Positions 1 through 9,427 of a stretch of DNA of 36,579 nucleotides are shown here, piece after piece; position 1 is the first letter of the stretch; every line of letters begins with the position of its first letter. Both the position numbers and the translations under genes were made by a program. This DNA comes from Isotricha intestinalis (lineage: Eukaryota; Ciliophora; Litostomatea; Vestibuliferida; Isotrichidae): contig JAJJLU010000028.1 in NCBI GenBank assembly GCA_023807065.1, positions 1-36,579 on the forward strand. Direction: 5' to 3'. The notes below the pieces were generated by a model. The model did not search any database, was not told the DNA's origin, and saw nothing but the letters and a program-made list of their open reading frames with translations.

Positions 1-47
1 CCCAATCCCCAATCCCCAATCCCCAATCCCCAATCCCCAATCCCCAA
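1..47. repeat. Left telomere, (CCCCAAT)n
   Basis: Tandem 7-base CCCCAAT units run from the first base to about position 47, where they break into unique AT-rich DNA. The C-rich strand reads 5' to 3' into the chromosome, as expected for a left telomere, and the window's other end carries the complementary G-rich repeat. The unit differs from the CCCCAA of Tetrahymena and the CCCCAAAA of Oxytricha/Euplotes. Confidence 0.95.
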
Positions 48-323
48 ATGAAATAGAAGAAGAATAAAAAAAATTGAATAAACAATTAAATTATAAATTA
101 ATATTAATATAAAATCTAATTTTTTTAAAAAACACTATAATTGGTCCAAAAATCGGATTCCAAATAAATTCTTTTGTTTTATCATTTACCTTCATTTCTA
201 TCTTTTTTAATTATTCTTTAGTTATTATTTTATATTTTTCTTCATTTAATCTCTTTATATTTTTATTTTATAATTTTTTTTCATTTTTTTATTTATTATT
301 AAATAACTTAATTTTATAAAATA
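48..323. other. Left subtelomere and 5' flank of the first gene
   Basis: About 275 bases of AT-rich unique sequence lie between the telomere and the first start codon. I see no repeat family or gene in it. It must contain the promoter of the inward-reading gene at 324, which starts in an A-rich context. A slightly GC-richer patch lies near 141-165; I cannot assign a function to it. Confidence 0.5.
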
Positions 324-3011
324 ATGATTGAATTAGATGGCGAAGAATATGATGTTAATGCTTGTGTAAGTATTCAATTTAATATTTTACAAAAATTATT
401 GTTAAAAATGTCTCAAAAAGAAAAATTTTTGCAAGATAAAATTATTGATTTAGAAAAAAAATTAAATAATCATGATGAAAAATTTAATAATATTGAAAAT
501 AGCATTTTAGATTTATCTAAAAATAAACAAGTTTCAACAACAATAATTGAAAAAGTCATTGAAAAAGAAGAAGGTAAAGAATATGATTCAAATGATATTA
601 AAACCACTTCTAATGAAGTCAAAGATGATAAAGATGAAAATTCAAAACGTACTAAAAAAGATTCATTCAGAACTCACAAAAGAGAAATGAGTATTAAAGA
701 AGAAAATGAAGAATATGAAGAGGAAGATGAAAATGATGAAAAAGAGAAAATAAAAGAAAAAATTTTAAAAGGAAAAAAAGTTAAATTTACAAAAAAAAAA
801 AATAGTACAGGAAAAGATTCATTAGATTCAAATGAAAATGAAGAGAAAGACTCAAGTAATTATAAAACAGATACTATTAGTGAATTTAATAAATCAGACA
901 CTCAAGATATTGAAATTGAAAGAATAATTTCTTCTTTACCGAATAATTTTGGATTAGAACATCAAGAAAAAGTAAATGATGATTCTGCTGATAAATATAA
1001 ATTAAAAACTTTTCCTGAATTATTAACATTATTTAATAAAAGAATTCATCAATGTGAAAAAAATATTAAGGAATTATATAGAATTTCCAAGATTCATAAT
1101 ATGTTAAATAATGGAATAAATAAAAATAAAGATGTTATAGAACAACATCATAAAGAAATTGATAATGTAAAAAAAAATATAAATGATTTAGAAATTAGAT
1201 CTAAGCAAATTAAAAATGAATTAGAGCAGATTAGAGTTAAAGTTGAAGATTTTAATATATATGATATAATTAAAGATAGTGGAGATGGTAATGTTGATGC
1301 TTCTAAAGTTTTAATAATGGCTCTTGAAAAAAAAATAAATAAAAAATTTGAACAAAATGAAGAAAAACAAAAACTTTTGGATGAAGAAGTATTCAAAAAT
1401 AAAAATGATGTTAAACAAATAAATGAATGTATAGATATGATAAAAAAAAAAATTGAAAATGAAAACTTAAATGAAGATTTTATTAAAGAATTTAATGAAT
1501 TTAAAGAAGAAATAAATGGTCGTTTAAATAATATAAATCCTATTACAAATGTGGAGAATGAATCAAATCAAAAAGAAATGAATGAACAAAAAGGAAATGA
1601 AATTGATGAAGAAAAAATAAATAATTTAATCACTAACTCAATGAATGATTTAGAAGGAAAAATAATGACAAATATTAAAAAGATAATTGAAGATACTAAA
1701 AATAATATTATATCTAATAATGAATCTTCAATTGAAGAAAATTTAAATATAATTAAAAATTTATCGAAAAAAATAAAAGAACTTGAAAAAACTTTAGAAC
1801 AAAAAGTTAATGAAGATATATTTACAAAAATGAGTGAAAAAATAAGTGCAATGGAAGAAGAATTAAAGCAAAAAACAAATAAATTTAATTTTGAAGAATT
1901 AAGTGATAAAGTAGGAGTTTTAGATGAAAAATTTAAAGATACTGATTATAAAATGGATCAAATAAATGAAGCAGAAGAAAAAATACGATTAGAAAATTCA
2001 AATATTGTAAGAAAAATAGAACATTTATCTGGAGAATATGCAAAAATAGCTTTTGGTCCAGTTAATGATGGAAATGTGAATAAGAGAAATAGTATTTATG
2101 ATTTAAGTAGATTTGTGGAAAGTTCTCAATTTTTAGAAACAAATAAAAAAATATTTTTAAAAATAGACAATTTAAGAACTAAAATAGAAAGTAATCAAAA
2201 GAATATAGAAGATATATTAGAAAGATTAAAAGGAACTCCAAATGAAGATGATTTCGTTCAATATCAAAATTTACTTAAAGCAATGTTAGAAGATTTAAAA
2301 CTTTCTTGTAATAAGAGATATGCAGATAAAATAGATGTTCAAAAAACATTTAGATATATTGAAACTCAAATTAAAAGTTTAAATGAAAGTTATAAAAGAG
2401 AAGGTGAATCTTGGTTACTTGCCAAAAAACCATTATCAAATTACTTATGTGCTTCTTGTGAAAGTGTTATTAGAGATATGAATACTAAAAGTGATTATAT
2501 ACCTTGGAGTAAATATCCTAAAAGAGATGAAGAAAGAACAAAATATAGAATGGGACATGGCTTTAGTAGAATGTTACAAATGGTTAATACTGATTTATTG
2601 AGGGCACAAGAAAATAAAGAAAAGGAAAAAATGTATGCTTCTGATGATGAAAAATATAATAATATAAATGATTTGAATAAAACAAATAATGAGAATAAAA
2701 AAGTAAAATTACCTTATGTTAATCAAAGAGGAAATAACAATACAAGTAATATTATTAATAATAGTAATATGGATAATAATAATAGTAGTTTAATTGCAGG
2801 AAAAAACATAAGTGTAAGTAGTAATGCAAATAAAAGTGTTGTGTTAAATAGTAAAGGTAATGTTGAAACAAATCAAGGAAATGTTAATGATAATAATGAA
2901 AATAATCAACCAAGAGTTATGAAAATTTTTAAATTTAATAAAAATAATAATCAAACAGGAAATGAGACTTTTGAACATGTTCATAGTACTACAGATCCAA
3001 ATTTAGCGTAA
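324..3011 (+). CDS. Long coiled-coil protein with conserved C-terminal CxxC block
   Basis: This 895-residue protein is dominated by charged Glu/Lys/Asn heptad-like sequence. A short N-terminal segment (about 1-65) is followed by an acidic low-complexity linker (about 75-190) and long predicted coiled coil (about 220-690). Near residues 694-760 the composition changes to an ordered block with Trp, Pro and a CASC pair (C709, C712). It reads like the C-terminal block of coiled-coil proteins of the DUF4795/QRICH2 type and of conserved ciliate proteins; that likeness is from memory and untested. The last 100 residues or so are Asn-rich and disordered. A structural or cytoskeletal role is inferred only from coiled-coil content. 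It is the left-most gene, reads away from the telomere, ends in TAA, and converges on the nucleoporin gene 223 bases downstream. Confidence 0.85.
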   Translation: MIELDGEEYDVNACVSIQFNILQKLLLKMSQKEKFLQDKIIDLEKKLNNHDEKFNNIENSILDLSKNKQVSTTIIEKVIEKEEGKEYDSNDIKTTSNEVKDDKDENSKRTKKDSFRTHKREMSIKEENEEYEEEDENDEKEKIKEKILKGKKVKFTKKKNSTGKDSLDSNENEEKDSSNYKTDTISEFNKSDTQDIEIERIISSLPNNFGLEHQEKVNDDSADKYKLKTFPELLTLFNKRIHQCEKNIKELYRISKIHNMLNNGINKNKDVIEQHHKEIDNVKKNINDLEIRSKQIKNELEQIRVKVEDFNIYDIIKDSGDGNVDASKVLIMALEKKINKKFEQNEEKQKLLDEEVFKNKNDVKQINECIDMIKKKIENENLNEDFIKEFNEFKEEINGRLNNINPITNVENESNQKEMNEQKGNEIDEEKINNLITNSMNDLEGKIMTNIKKIIEDTKNNIISNNESSIEENLNIIKNLSKKIKELEKTLEQKVNEDIFTKMSEKISAMEEELKQKTNKFNFEELSDKVGVLDEKFKDTDYKMDQINEAEEKIRLENSNIVRKIEHLSGEYAKIAFGPVNDGNVNKRNSIYDLSRFVESSQFLETNKKIFLKIDNLRTKIESNQKNIEDILERLKGTPNEDDFVQYQNLLKAMLEDLKLSCNKRYADKIDVQKTFRYIETQIKSLNESYKREGESWLLAKKPLSNYLCASCESVIRDMNTKSDYIPWSKYPKRDEERTKYRMGHGFSRMLQMVNTDLLRAQENKEKEKMYASDDEKYNNINDLNKTNNENKKVKLPYVNQRGNNNTSNIINNSNMDNNNSSLIAGKNISVSSNANKSVVLNSKGNVETNQGNVNDNNENNQPRVMKIFKFNKNNNQTGNETFEHVHSTTDPNLA

Positions 3012-3234
3012 TTTTAGTTAAAATTTAATTTTTAGATTAATGTTATCGACTTTTTTTTTTTTAATTAATTATTTCATATATTATTTTTATTCATTTTATA
3101 TAAGAAAAAATCATAATAATATTTACTTATTTTTTATTTTATTATAATTATTTTATATAAAACTCGAAAATATTTTTTGTTTTAATTAAGGAAAAAAAAA
3201 TAAATTTATTATAAAGTAATCATTTATAAATAAC

Positions 3235-4671
3235 TTATTGTTCTTTAAAAAATTTTACATAAAGACATGAATTATCTTTATTATCGTTTTCATTTATATT
3301 TTTAATTTTTGATTCTGATTTTGAATTATCAGATATATTTTGTAAATTTGGATTTGTTATTTTTTTATCATAAGTCCCAGAATGACTATTATTCCCATAT
3401 CCAATTTTCCCTGGTGTTTTTAATTTATCTGAATCCATTAAATTTAAAAAATCTTGGAATTTTTGACAGAACTCTTCTAAATCAGATAAATTTAAAAAAT
3501 GAATTCTTAAAGCCTTATTTACTAATGTTTTCTTTTCTTCTTTTTTTTCTTCTCCAGTTTCATAAGTATATATCCTACTTATATAAACCAATAATTTATT
3601 ACTTTTAGAATCTTCAATATTACTAATTTTAGGAATAATATTTCCTTGAAAAAGAATTTTCATTGTTTTATCTATTCTAAAGATAAGAAATCCTGTAATT
3701 TTATTATTTACATAATATTTCTCAATTGAAATTTTTCCTTTTCCTAATGAAACATACTTTTTATCATTCCAATTATAAACAGCAAAACTATCTACATTAT
3801 TATCATAAAATTTATTTTCATTTACTATTGGTTTTTCTATTTCTTTTTTTTCAACATTTGAGTCATTATTTATAGGGACTTCTTCTTCAGGATCAAAATT
3901 TCCATTATCACTCTCTTCTTCATCTTCTTCTTTAAATCTATTATTTTTGTTATTATCATTAAAATTAAAAGAAAGAACAGAATTTTCTCCACTGAAGATT
4001 TCTTTTTTTAATTCTTCAGTTGATTTCACTGTATCATAAAAATTTACTGTTTTATGAACATTTGGAATAGAATCATAATTTGAAAAAGGATTAAATATTT
4101 TGTTACTACTTGTATTTTTGAAAGGATTAAAAATTTGATTATTATTTAAAGAATTTCCACAATTTTTAAATGGATTAAATATTTCATTATTTTTGTTTAA
4201 TGAATTATTATTCTTTGAATTATTATTATTATTTAATGAGGGATCAATAGAAGATATTATATTTGTTGAAGTGATATTTGAATCTTTAAAAGGATTATAA
4301 TCTATATTATAAACTTGTGTAAATGGATTAAAAAAATTATCTGATTTTTTTTCACTTGTTAAATTTCCTGAAGTTCGCTCATTACTTAAAAAATCTATAT
4401 TCTTATCATTTAAATTTTCTACTTTTTCATCTTTTTCTTCTTTCCCTAAAAATTCTTTTAACTCATTTTCTGGAGTGACTTTTACTTTTCGCGCCGAATC
4501 ATTTATATCTTTTGGATCAACTATAATTTTGGCATCTAATATTTTAACAAATTTTCTTTGACTTTGACTTTGATTTCCTTCTGATTGATTCTTATTTATA
4601 TTATTTAAAGAAGAAATCATTTGATTGTAATTTCTCTTTTTCAAATTATGACCTAATAAATTTCTAGGCAT
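3235..4671 (-). CDS. Nup50-like nucleoporin with Ran-binding domain
   Basis: The 478-residue protein has a short basic N-terminus (LKKRNYNQ near residue 10) like the start of Nup50, an Asn-rich disordered middle and a C-terminal RanBD1-type domain at about 293-410 (FAVYNWN, GKGKISI, GFLIFR, then a helix with FCQKFQDF). Nup50/Nup2 proteins act at the nuclear basket, bind importin-alpha and Ran-GTP, and help recycle import receptors. The middle has five NPF motifs (about 115, 126, 166, 182 and 194), three within IFNPF, where FG repeats would be expected. An acidic stretch precedes the Ran-binding domain, as in other family members. The gene shares a 154-base divergent upstream region with the flavodoxin gene. 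I am fairly sure of the RanBD1; the exact nucleoporin identity is inference. Confidence 0.8.
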   Translation of the reverse strand: MPRNLLGHNLKKRNYNQMISSLNNINKNQSEGNQSQSQRKFVKILDAKIIVDPKDINDSARKVKVTPENELKEFLGKEEKDEKVENLNDKNIDFLSNERTSGNLTSEKKSDNFFNPFTQVYNIDYNPFKDSNITSTNIISSIDPSLNNNNNSKNNNSLNKNNEIFNPFKNCGNSLNNNQIFNPFKNTSSNKIFNPFSNYDSIPNVHKTVNFYDTVKSTEELKKEIFSGENSVLSFNFNDNNKNNRFKEEDEEESDNGNFDPEEEVPINNDSNVEKKEIEKPIVNENKFYDNNVDSFAVYNWNDKKYVSLGKGKISIEKYYVNNKITGFLIFRIDKTMKILFQGNIIPKISNIEDSKSNKLLVYISRIYTYETGEEKKEEKKTLVNKALRIHFLNLSDLEEFCQKFQDFLNLMDSDKLKTPGKIGYGNNSHSGTYDKKITNPNLQNISDNSKSESKIKNINENDNKDNSCLYVKFFKEQ

Positions 4672-4825
4672 TTTTTTAAATTTTTTATATAAAATAAAAT
4701 TTGATTTGATGATATATAAAATAAAAATAATGAAAAAAAGAAGAAAAAAATAAGATAATAGAAAAAATATATATTAATCTCAAAAATTTTTTAATTTGAA
4801 AAAAGATATATATTAATATTAAAAA
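4672..4825. promoter_or_regulatory. Divergent promoter region
   Basis: These 154 bases separate the start codons of the Nup50-like gene (-) and the flavodoxin gene (+), so both promoters must lie here. It is almost pure A/T, with A-runs directly before each start codon. No specific element is recognisable. Confidence 0.5.
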
Positions 4826-5308
4826 ATGAAAAAAGGGAAAATATTAGTAGCATATTTTTCAGTAACAAATATGACAAAGAAAATAGCAGAAATAATATCA
4901 ACAGAATTAAAATGTGACATATATAGAATTCAACCAGAAACAAATTATAAAAAAGAAGATTTAAATTGGCAAGACCCAAAATCAAGAACACAGAAAGAAC
5001 AAAAAGATAAAAAAGCAAGACCAAAATTATTAAAATTAGATGCCAGAATAAAAGATTATGATACAATTTTACTTGGATTTCCAATTTGGTGGTATATTCC
5101 TCCTAGAATTATAAATACTTTTTTAGAAAGTTATGATTTTACGAATAAAAATATTGTTTTATGGGGAACTTCACATGCAACTGATTTTGGAGATTCTGTT
5201 ATTTCAAATTTAAGTAATAGTTGTAAAGGGCATTTAATTCAAGGAGTTATTTTTAATAAAGAACATATTAAAGAGGATGATGTAAAAAAATTTGTTAAAG
5301 GATTATAA
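4826..5308 (+). CDS. Short flavodoxin-like protein (flavodoxin_4 type)
   Basis: This is a 160-residue single-domain protein. The N-terminus (KILVAYFSVTNMTKKIAEII) is the first beta strand, the FMN-phosphate loop and helix of a flavodoxin; the loop usually reads SxTGNT and here reads SVTNMT. LLGFPIWWYIPP at about 79-90 is the typical strand plus aromatic loop packing the flavin, and NIVLWGTSH near 110 is a later core strand. Such proteins bind FMN and carry electrons or act as NAD(P)H-dependent reductases. There is no signal peptide or targeting extension, so it is probably cytosolic. Stand-alone flavodoxins of this type are common in anaerobic gut bacteria, so bacterial origin is plausible but untested. 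Codon use is as AT-rich as the neighbours, so any transfer is old or ameliorated. The next gene starts 56 bases downstream on the same strand. Confidence 0.88.
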   Translation: MKKGKILVAYFSVTNMTKKIAEIISTELKCDIYRIQPETNYKKEDLNWQDPKSRTQKEQKDKKARPKLLKLDARIKDYDTILLGFPIWWYIPPRIINTFLESYDFTNKNIVLWGTSHATDFGDSVISNLSNSCKGHLIQGVIFNKEHIKEDDVKKFVKGL

Positions 5309-5364
5309 AGTATTTTTTTAATTTTTTTTTTTTATAATTATATAACTATTTATTTCCATTAAAA

Positions 5365-8300
5365 ATGTTGAAAAATAAGTCAATTATAATTTGGATTGAT
5401 CAAAATATTTTCAATAAAGAAAATTCAGAATATGTTGAGGAATTAAAAAAATTTGAAGATGATTTTGATATATTTACTTTTAAAGAAGTAGATGATGGTT
5501 TCAATAAAATTAAAGAAATAAAATTTAATAATACCTATATTATATTAAGTGGTAGAATTTATAAAGACTTTATTTTCAAATATAAAAATGAATTATCAGA
5601 TTTTTCGGTGATTCCAAAAATATTAATTTTTACTCGTTCAGTAGAAAAATTTCAAAATTATAATAAAGATATACAAAATATATATGAAGAACCATTTTAT
5701 AATTTAGGAGGAATTCAAATTCAATTTTCAGAGGTTAAACAATTTATAATAAACAATAATAATAATTTGAAAATACCATTGAAAAATGAAAACATTAAAT
5801 TTTTGATTGAGAAGATAGATAATATAGAAAAATTATATTTACCTACTTTTTATAGAGCATTAATAAAAAATAATTCTTCAGAGAATTTTTCTGATTTTAG
5901 TAATTTTCTATATGAAAAATGTTTAAAGAATGAAAAAATAATAGAATTATTTTCTCAAATTAAGCAATTTAAAAAAATTCCAAATGAAATTCTTTGTAAA
6001 TATTATTTGAAAGCATATTTATCAGATAATGATTTTCAAAAAGAAATTAATAAAAGTTTACTTGAAGAAAATTGTGAAAAATTTGTACCATTTATTAAAA
6101 TGATGTATGAAGGAGTAAAATTAAATTCTTTTCAATGTTCAATAGAAAAAAATTTATATTATACTTCAAATATGAATATTAATGATATTAATTTCATAAA
6201 AGATAATATAAATAATAATAAAATAGAAGGAATTCCAAATTTAATTATAACTTCTCAAACATTTGTTTCTTTCACAATAGACAAAATAAGAGTTGAAAAA
6301 TCAATAAAGAAAAACACCGAGAATGAAATTTCAGTTTTATTTGAGTTAGAAAAAAATTTAGACACCAATAATAATTTAAATAGTCATTGTAATATTTTTA
6401 ACAATAAAGAAGTTCTTTTTTTCCCTTTTTCAACTTTTGGAATCAAAAATATTGAAGAGAAAGAAATAAATAGTATTAAAACATTTCATATTACTTTAAA
6501 TTATTTAAATCAATATGAATACAATTTAGACAAAGAAAAAAAAAATATAAAAATAGATGATATTATCCCATCAACAGTTTTTAAAGAAAAAATAATAAAA
6601 TGTATTTTAAATGAATATAAAGAAACACCATTAACATATAAAATAATGTATGATAATCTTAAATTCTTTAAAAATGAAATTAATTGTGAATATAATATAG
6701 AAGAAAAAGATTTAGGACAACAAATTCAAATATTAAATTGTTATGAAGAAGCAAAAAAAAAATATATTAATATTATAGGTGAAAATAATGAAAATGAACT
6801 TAGAGAAAAATGCATTTTATATATAAATGGAGTTAAAATAGATTTTTGTTTTAAATATATTTTTTTAAAAAAAGGAATTAATCATTTAAAAATTAAATTT
6901 AAAAAACCATTAACAAATGCATGTTGTTTATTTCATAAATGTCTTCAAATAACTTCTATTGATTGTTCAAATTTTTATAGTAATGAATTAAAATATATAA
7001 GTAGAATGTTTTTCCAATGTTCATCATTACAATCTTTAAATTTATCTGATTTTAAAACAAATAAAGTTACCAATATGATCTATTTATTTTATAAATGTTC
7101 TTCTTTAAAAGAATTAAATTTATCAAATTTAGATACTTCAAATGTTATTGATATGAATAATATGTTTTCTGAATGTAGTTCTTTAAATACCATTAATTTA
7201 GCAAATATTAATGTTGAAAATGTTGAAAATATGTATAAAATGTTTTCTAACTGCCAATCATTAACTTCAGTGAATTTATCTAATTTAAAAGCAAATAAAG
7301 TTACAAATATGAGTGAAATGTTTGATGGTTGTATATCTTTAAAAGAAATCAATTTCACTAATTTTACAACTGGAAAAAATATAAATATGAGTAAAATATT
7401 TCAGAATTGTAATTCATTAGATAATTTAGTTTTACCTAATTTTATTTGTGAGAAAATGAATGATATGTTTAATTCTTGTAGTTCATTAAAAACTTTAGAT
7501 ATATCTCAATTAGATACAAGTAATGTTAAAGATATGAATTCTCTGTTCACTAAATGTAGTTCTTTGCAAAATTTAAATTTAAATAATTTTAAAACCGATA
7601 AAGTTGAAGATATGAGTAATATGTTCTCTTTTTGTTCTTCTTTAACTTCTTTAAATTTATCTAATTTTAATACTAGTAATGTTCAAGATATGAATTGTAT
7701 GTTTTCTTATTGTAATGAATTAAATTCTTTAAACATAGATAATTTTAATACAATTAAAGTTGAGGATATGAGTTATATGTTTAATTATTGTTCTTCATTA
7801 AAAGATTTAAATATCTCTCATTTTAAAACTGAAAATTTAAAAAATATAGAAAATATATTTTATAATTGTTCTTCAATTTCATCTTTAAATTTAGAAAACT
7901 TCCATTTTTCAAATATATTAAATATTTCAGAAATATTTTATCAATGTTATTCTTTAAAAAGTATATCTTTATCTGGATTTTCAAATATTAATAATATGGA
8001 ACGTATGTTCTTTAATTGTAAATCTTTGGAAAATATAAAATTATCAAACTTTGATAAAATTTCAAATATGTCAGAAATGTTTTTAGGATGTACTAATCTA
8101 AATACAGTAAATTTTGTGGATTATAATACCAATGATACTACAAATATGGAAAATTTATTTTTTGATTGTTGTTCTTTAAAAGACTTAAATTTATCTTCTT
8201 TTCAAACTTATAATGTACAAAATATGAAAAATATGTTTTTTAACTGTTCTTCATTAATTTCTTTAGATATATCAAATTTTAAATGTGAAAATGTTCAAAA

Positions 8301-9333
8301 TATGAAAAGTATGTTTTATAACTGTTCTTCTTTAATTTCTTTAGATTTTTCAAATTTTAATTGTGAAAAAGTTACTTTTATGAGTCAAATGTTTAACAAA
8401 TGTAATTCTTTAAAAAATATAAATTTTTCTGGTACAAAAACAAAATTGTTAAAAAATATGAAAAGTATGTTTGATTCATGTTCATCTTTGACTAATTTAG
8501 ATTTATCTAGTTTTAATACTGAAGATGTAATAAATATGAGTAGTTTATTTTCAAATTGTTATTCATTATTAGAAGTAAATTTATCTAGTTTTAACACTGA
8601 AAAAGTTACAAATATGAGTAGTATGTTTAAAAATTGTTCAAATTTATCAAATTTAAATGTATTAAACTTTAATACTAATAAAGTTAATAATATGAGTAAT
8701 ATGTTTCAAAATTGTAGTTCTTTAGATTCTTTAAATTTATCTAATTTTAATACTAGTAAAGTTAAAAATATGAATAAAATGTTTAATGGTTGTACTTCTT
8801 TAGAAAATTTAGACTTATCTAATTTCAAAACTGAAGCGGTAACAAACATGAATTCAATGTTTGAAGAATGTTTTTCATTAATTATTTTAGATTTATCAAA
8901 TTTTAATACAAAGAAAGTGGTAAGTATGAGAAAAATGTTTGCTAATTGTTCTTCTTTAAAAGAAATAAAAGATTTAACAAAATTTAATACAGAAAAAGTA
9001 TTAGATATGAAAGGAATGTTCTATAATTGTTCTTCTTTAACAAATTTAAATTTGTCAAGTTTTAAAACAAATAATGTTATGGATATGAGTAGAATGTTTG
9101 AAGATTGTATGTCAATGACTTTAATAGATCTTACTCAATTTAATACCAAAAATGTCAAAAATATGAATGAAATGTTTTCAAATTGTAATTCCTTAGCTAC
9201 TTTAGACTTATCTAATTTTCAAACAAATATAAAAACAGATGTAAATTGTATGTTCGAAGGATGGGATAAAGATAAAACAATAAAAACTGAAGATCAAGCT
9301 ATATTAAATGAATTTCAGAAGATCACTCATTAA
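5365..9333 (+). CDS. Giant BspA-type (DUF285) repeat protein with receiver-like and ART-like N-terminal regions
   Basis: The 1322-residue protein has three visible regions. Residues 1-110 alternate hydrophobic strands and helices (SIIIWID, TYIILSG, PKILIFT), like a receiver/Rossmann-type fold. Residues about 155-385 resemble the mono-ADP-ribosyltransferase fold: helix-rich start, NLYYTS (about 263-268), IITSQTF (about 294-300) and NKEVLFFPFSTF (E349), where R, S-T-S and ExE motifs would lie. The catalytic Arg appears to be Tyr. From about 520 to 1300 there are about 30 units of about 26 residues of the pattern MFxxCSSLxxLxLSxFxTxxVxxM, the BspA/DUF285 leucine-rich family. No signal peptide or membrane segment is visible, so it is likely intracellular. 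The repeats give a 78-base periodicity in the DNA. Function is unknown; binding or scaffolding by the solenoid is inference. Confidence 0.88.
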   Translation: MLKNKSIIIWIDQNIFNKENSEYVEELKKFEDDFDIFTFKEVDDGFNKIKEIKFNNTYIILSGRIYKDFIFKYKNELSDFSVIPKILIFTRSVEKFQNYNKDIQNIYEEPFYNLGGIQIQFSEVKQFIINNNNNLKIPLKNENIKFLIEKIDNIEKLYLPTFYRALIKNNSSENFSDFSNFLYEKCLKNEKIIELFSQIKQFKKIPNEILCKYYLKAYLSDNDFQKEINKSLLEENCEKFVPFIKMMYEGVKLNSFQCSIEKNLYYTSNMNINDINFIKDNINNNKIEGIPNLIITSQTFVSFTIDKIRVEKSIKKNTENEISVLFELEKNLDTNNNLNSHCNIFNNKEVLFFPFSTFGIKNIEEKEINSIKTFHITLNYLNQYEYNLDKEKKNIKIDDIIPSTVFKEKIIKCILNEYKETPLTYKIMYDNLKFFKNEINCEYNIEEKDLGQQIQILNCYEEAKKKYINIIGENNENELREKCILYINGVKIDFCFKYIFLKKGINHLKIKFKKPLTNACCLFHKCLQITSIDCSNFYSNELKYISRMFFQCSSLQSLNLSDFKTNKVTNMIYLFYKCSSLKELNLSNLDTSNVIDMNNMFSECSSLNTINLANINVENVENMYKMFSNCQSLTSVNLSNLKANKVTNMSEMFDGCISLKEINFTNFTTGKNINMSKIFQNCNSLDNLVLPNFICEKMNDMFNSCSSLKTLDISQLDTSNVKDMNSLFTKCSSLQNLNLNNFKTDKVEDMSNMFSFCSSLTSLNLSNFNTSNVQDMNCMFSYCNELNSLNIDNFNTIKVEDMSYMFNYCSSLKDLNISHFKTENLKNIENIFYNCSSISSLNLENFHFSNILNISEIFYQCYSLKSISLSGFSNINNMERMFFNCKSLENIKLSNFDKISNMSEMFLGCTNLNTVNFVDYNTNDTTNMENLFFDCCSLKDLNLSSFQTYNVQNMKNMFFNCSSLISLDISNFKCENVQNMKSMFYNCSSLISLDFSNFNCEKVTFMSQMFNKCNSLKNINFSGTKTKLLKNMKSMFDSCSSLTNLDLSSFNTEDVINMSSLFSNCYSLLEVNLSSFNTEKVTNMSSMFKNCSNLSNLNVLNFNTNKVNNMSNMFQNCSSLDSLNLSNFNTSKVKNMNKMFNGCTSLENLDLSNFKTEAVTNMNSMFEECFSLIILDLSNFNTKKVVSMRKMFANCSSLKEIKDLTKFNTEKVLDMKGMFYNCSSLTNLNLSSFKTNNVMDMSRMFEDCMSMTLIDLTQFNTKNVKNMNEMFSNCNSLATLDLSNFQTNIKTDVNCMFEGWDKDKTIKTEDQAILNEFQKITH

Positions 9334-9427
9334 AATTGAATCTTTAAAAAAATAGGCCTTTTTCACTATTTATTCATAAAAAATAATTTTAAATAAAAAA
9401 AATATTAATATATACACTTATATAATC

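Noticed and set aside
7089..7358. Antisense open frames inside long genes, such as the one opposite the BspA-type repeats
   Set aside because: They mirror the codon pattern of the real gene on the other strand and have no independent support.
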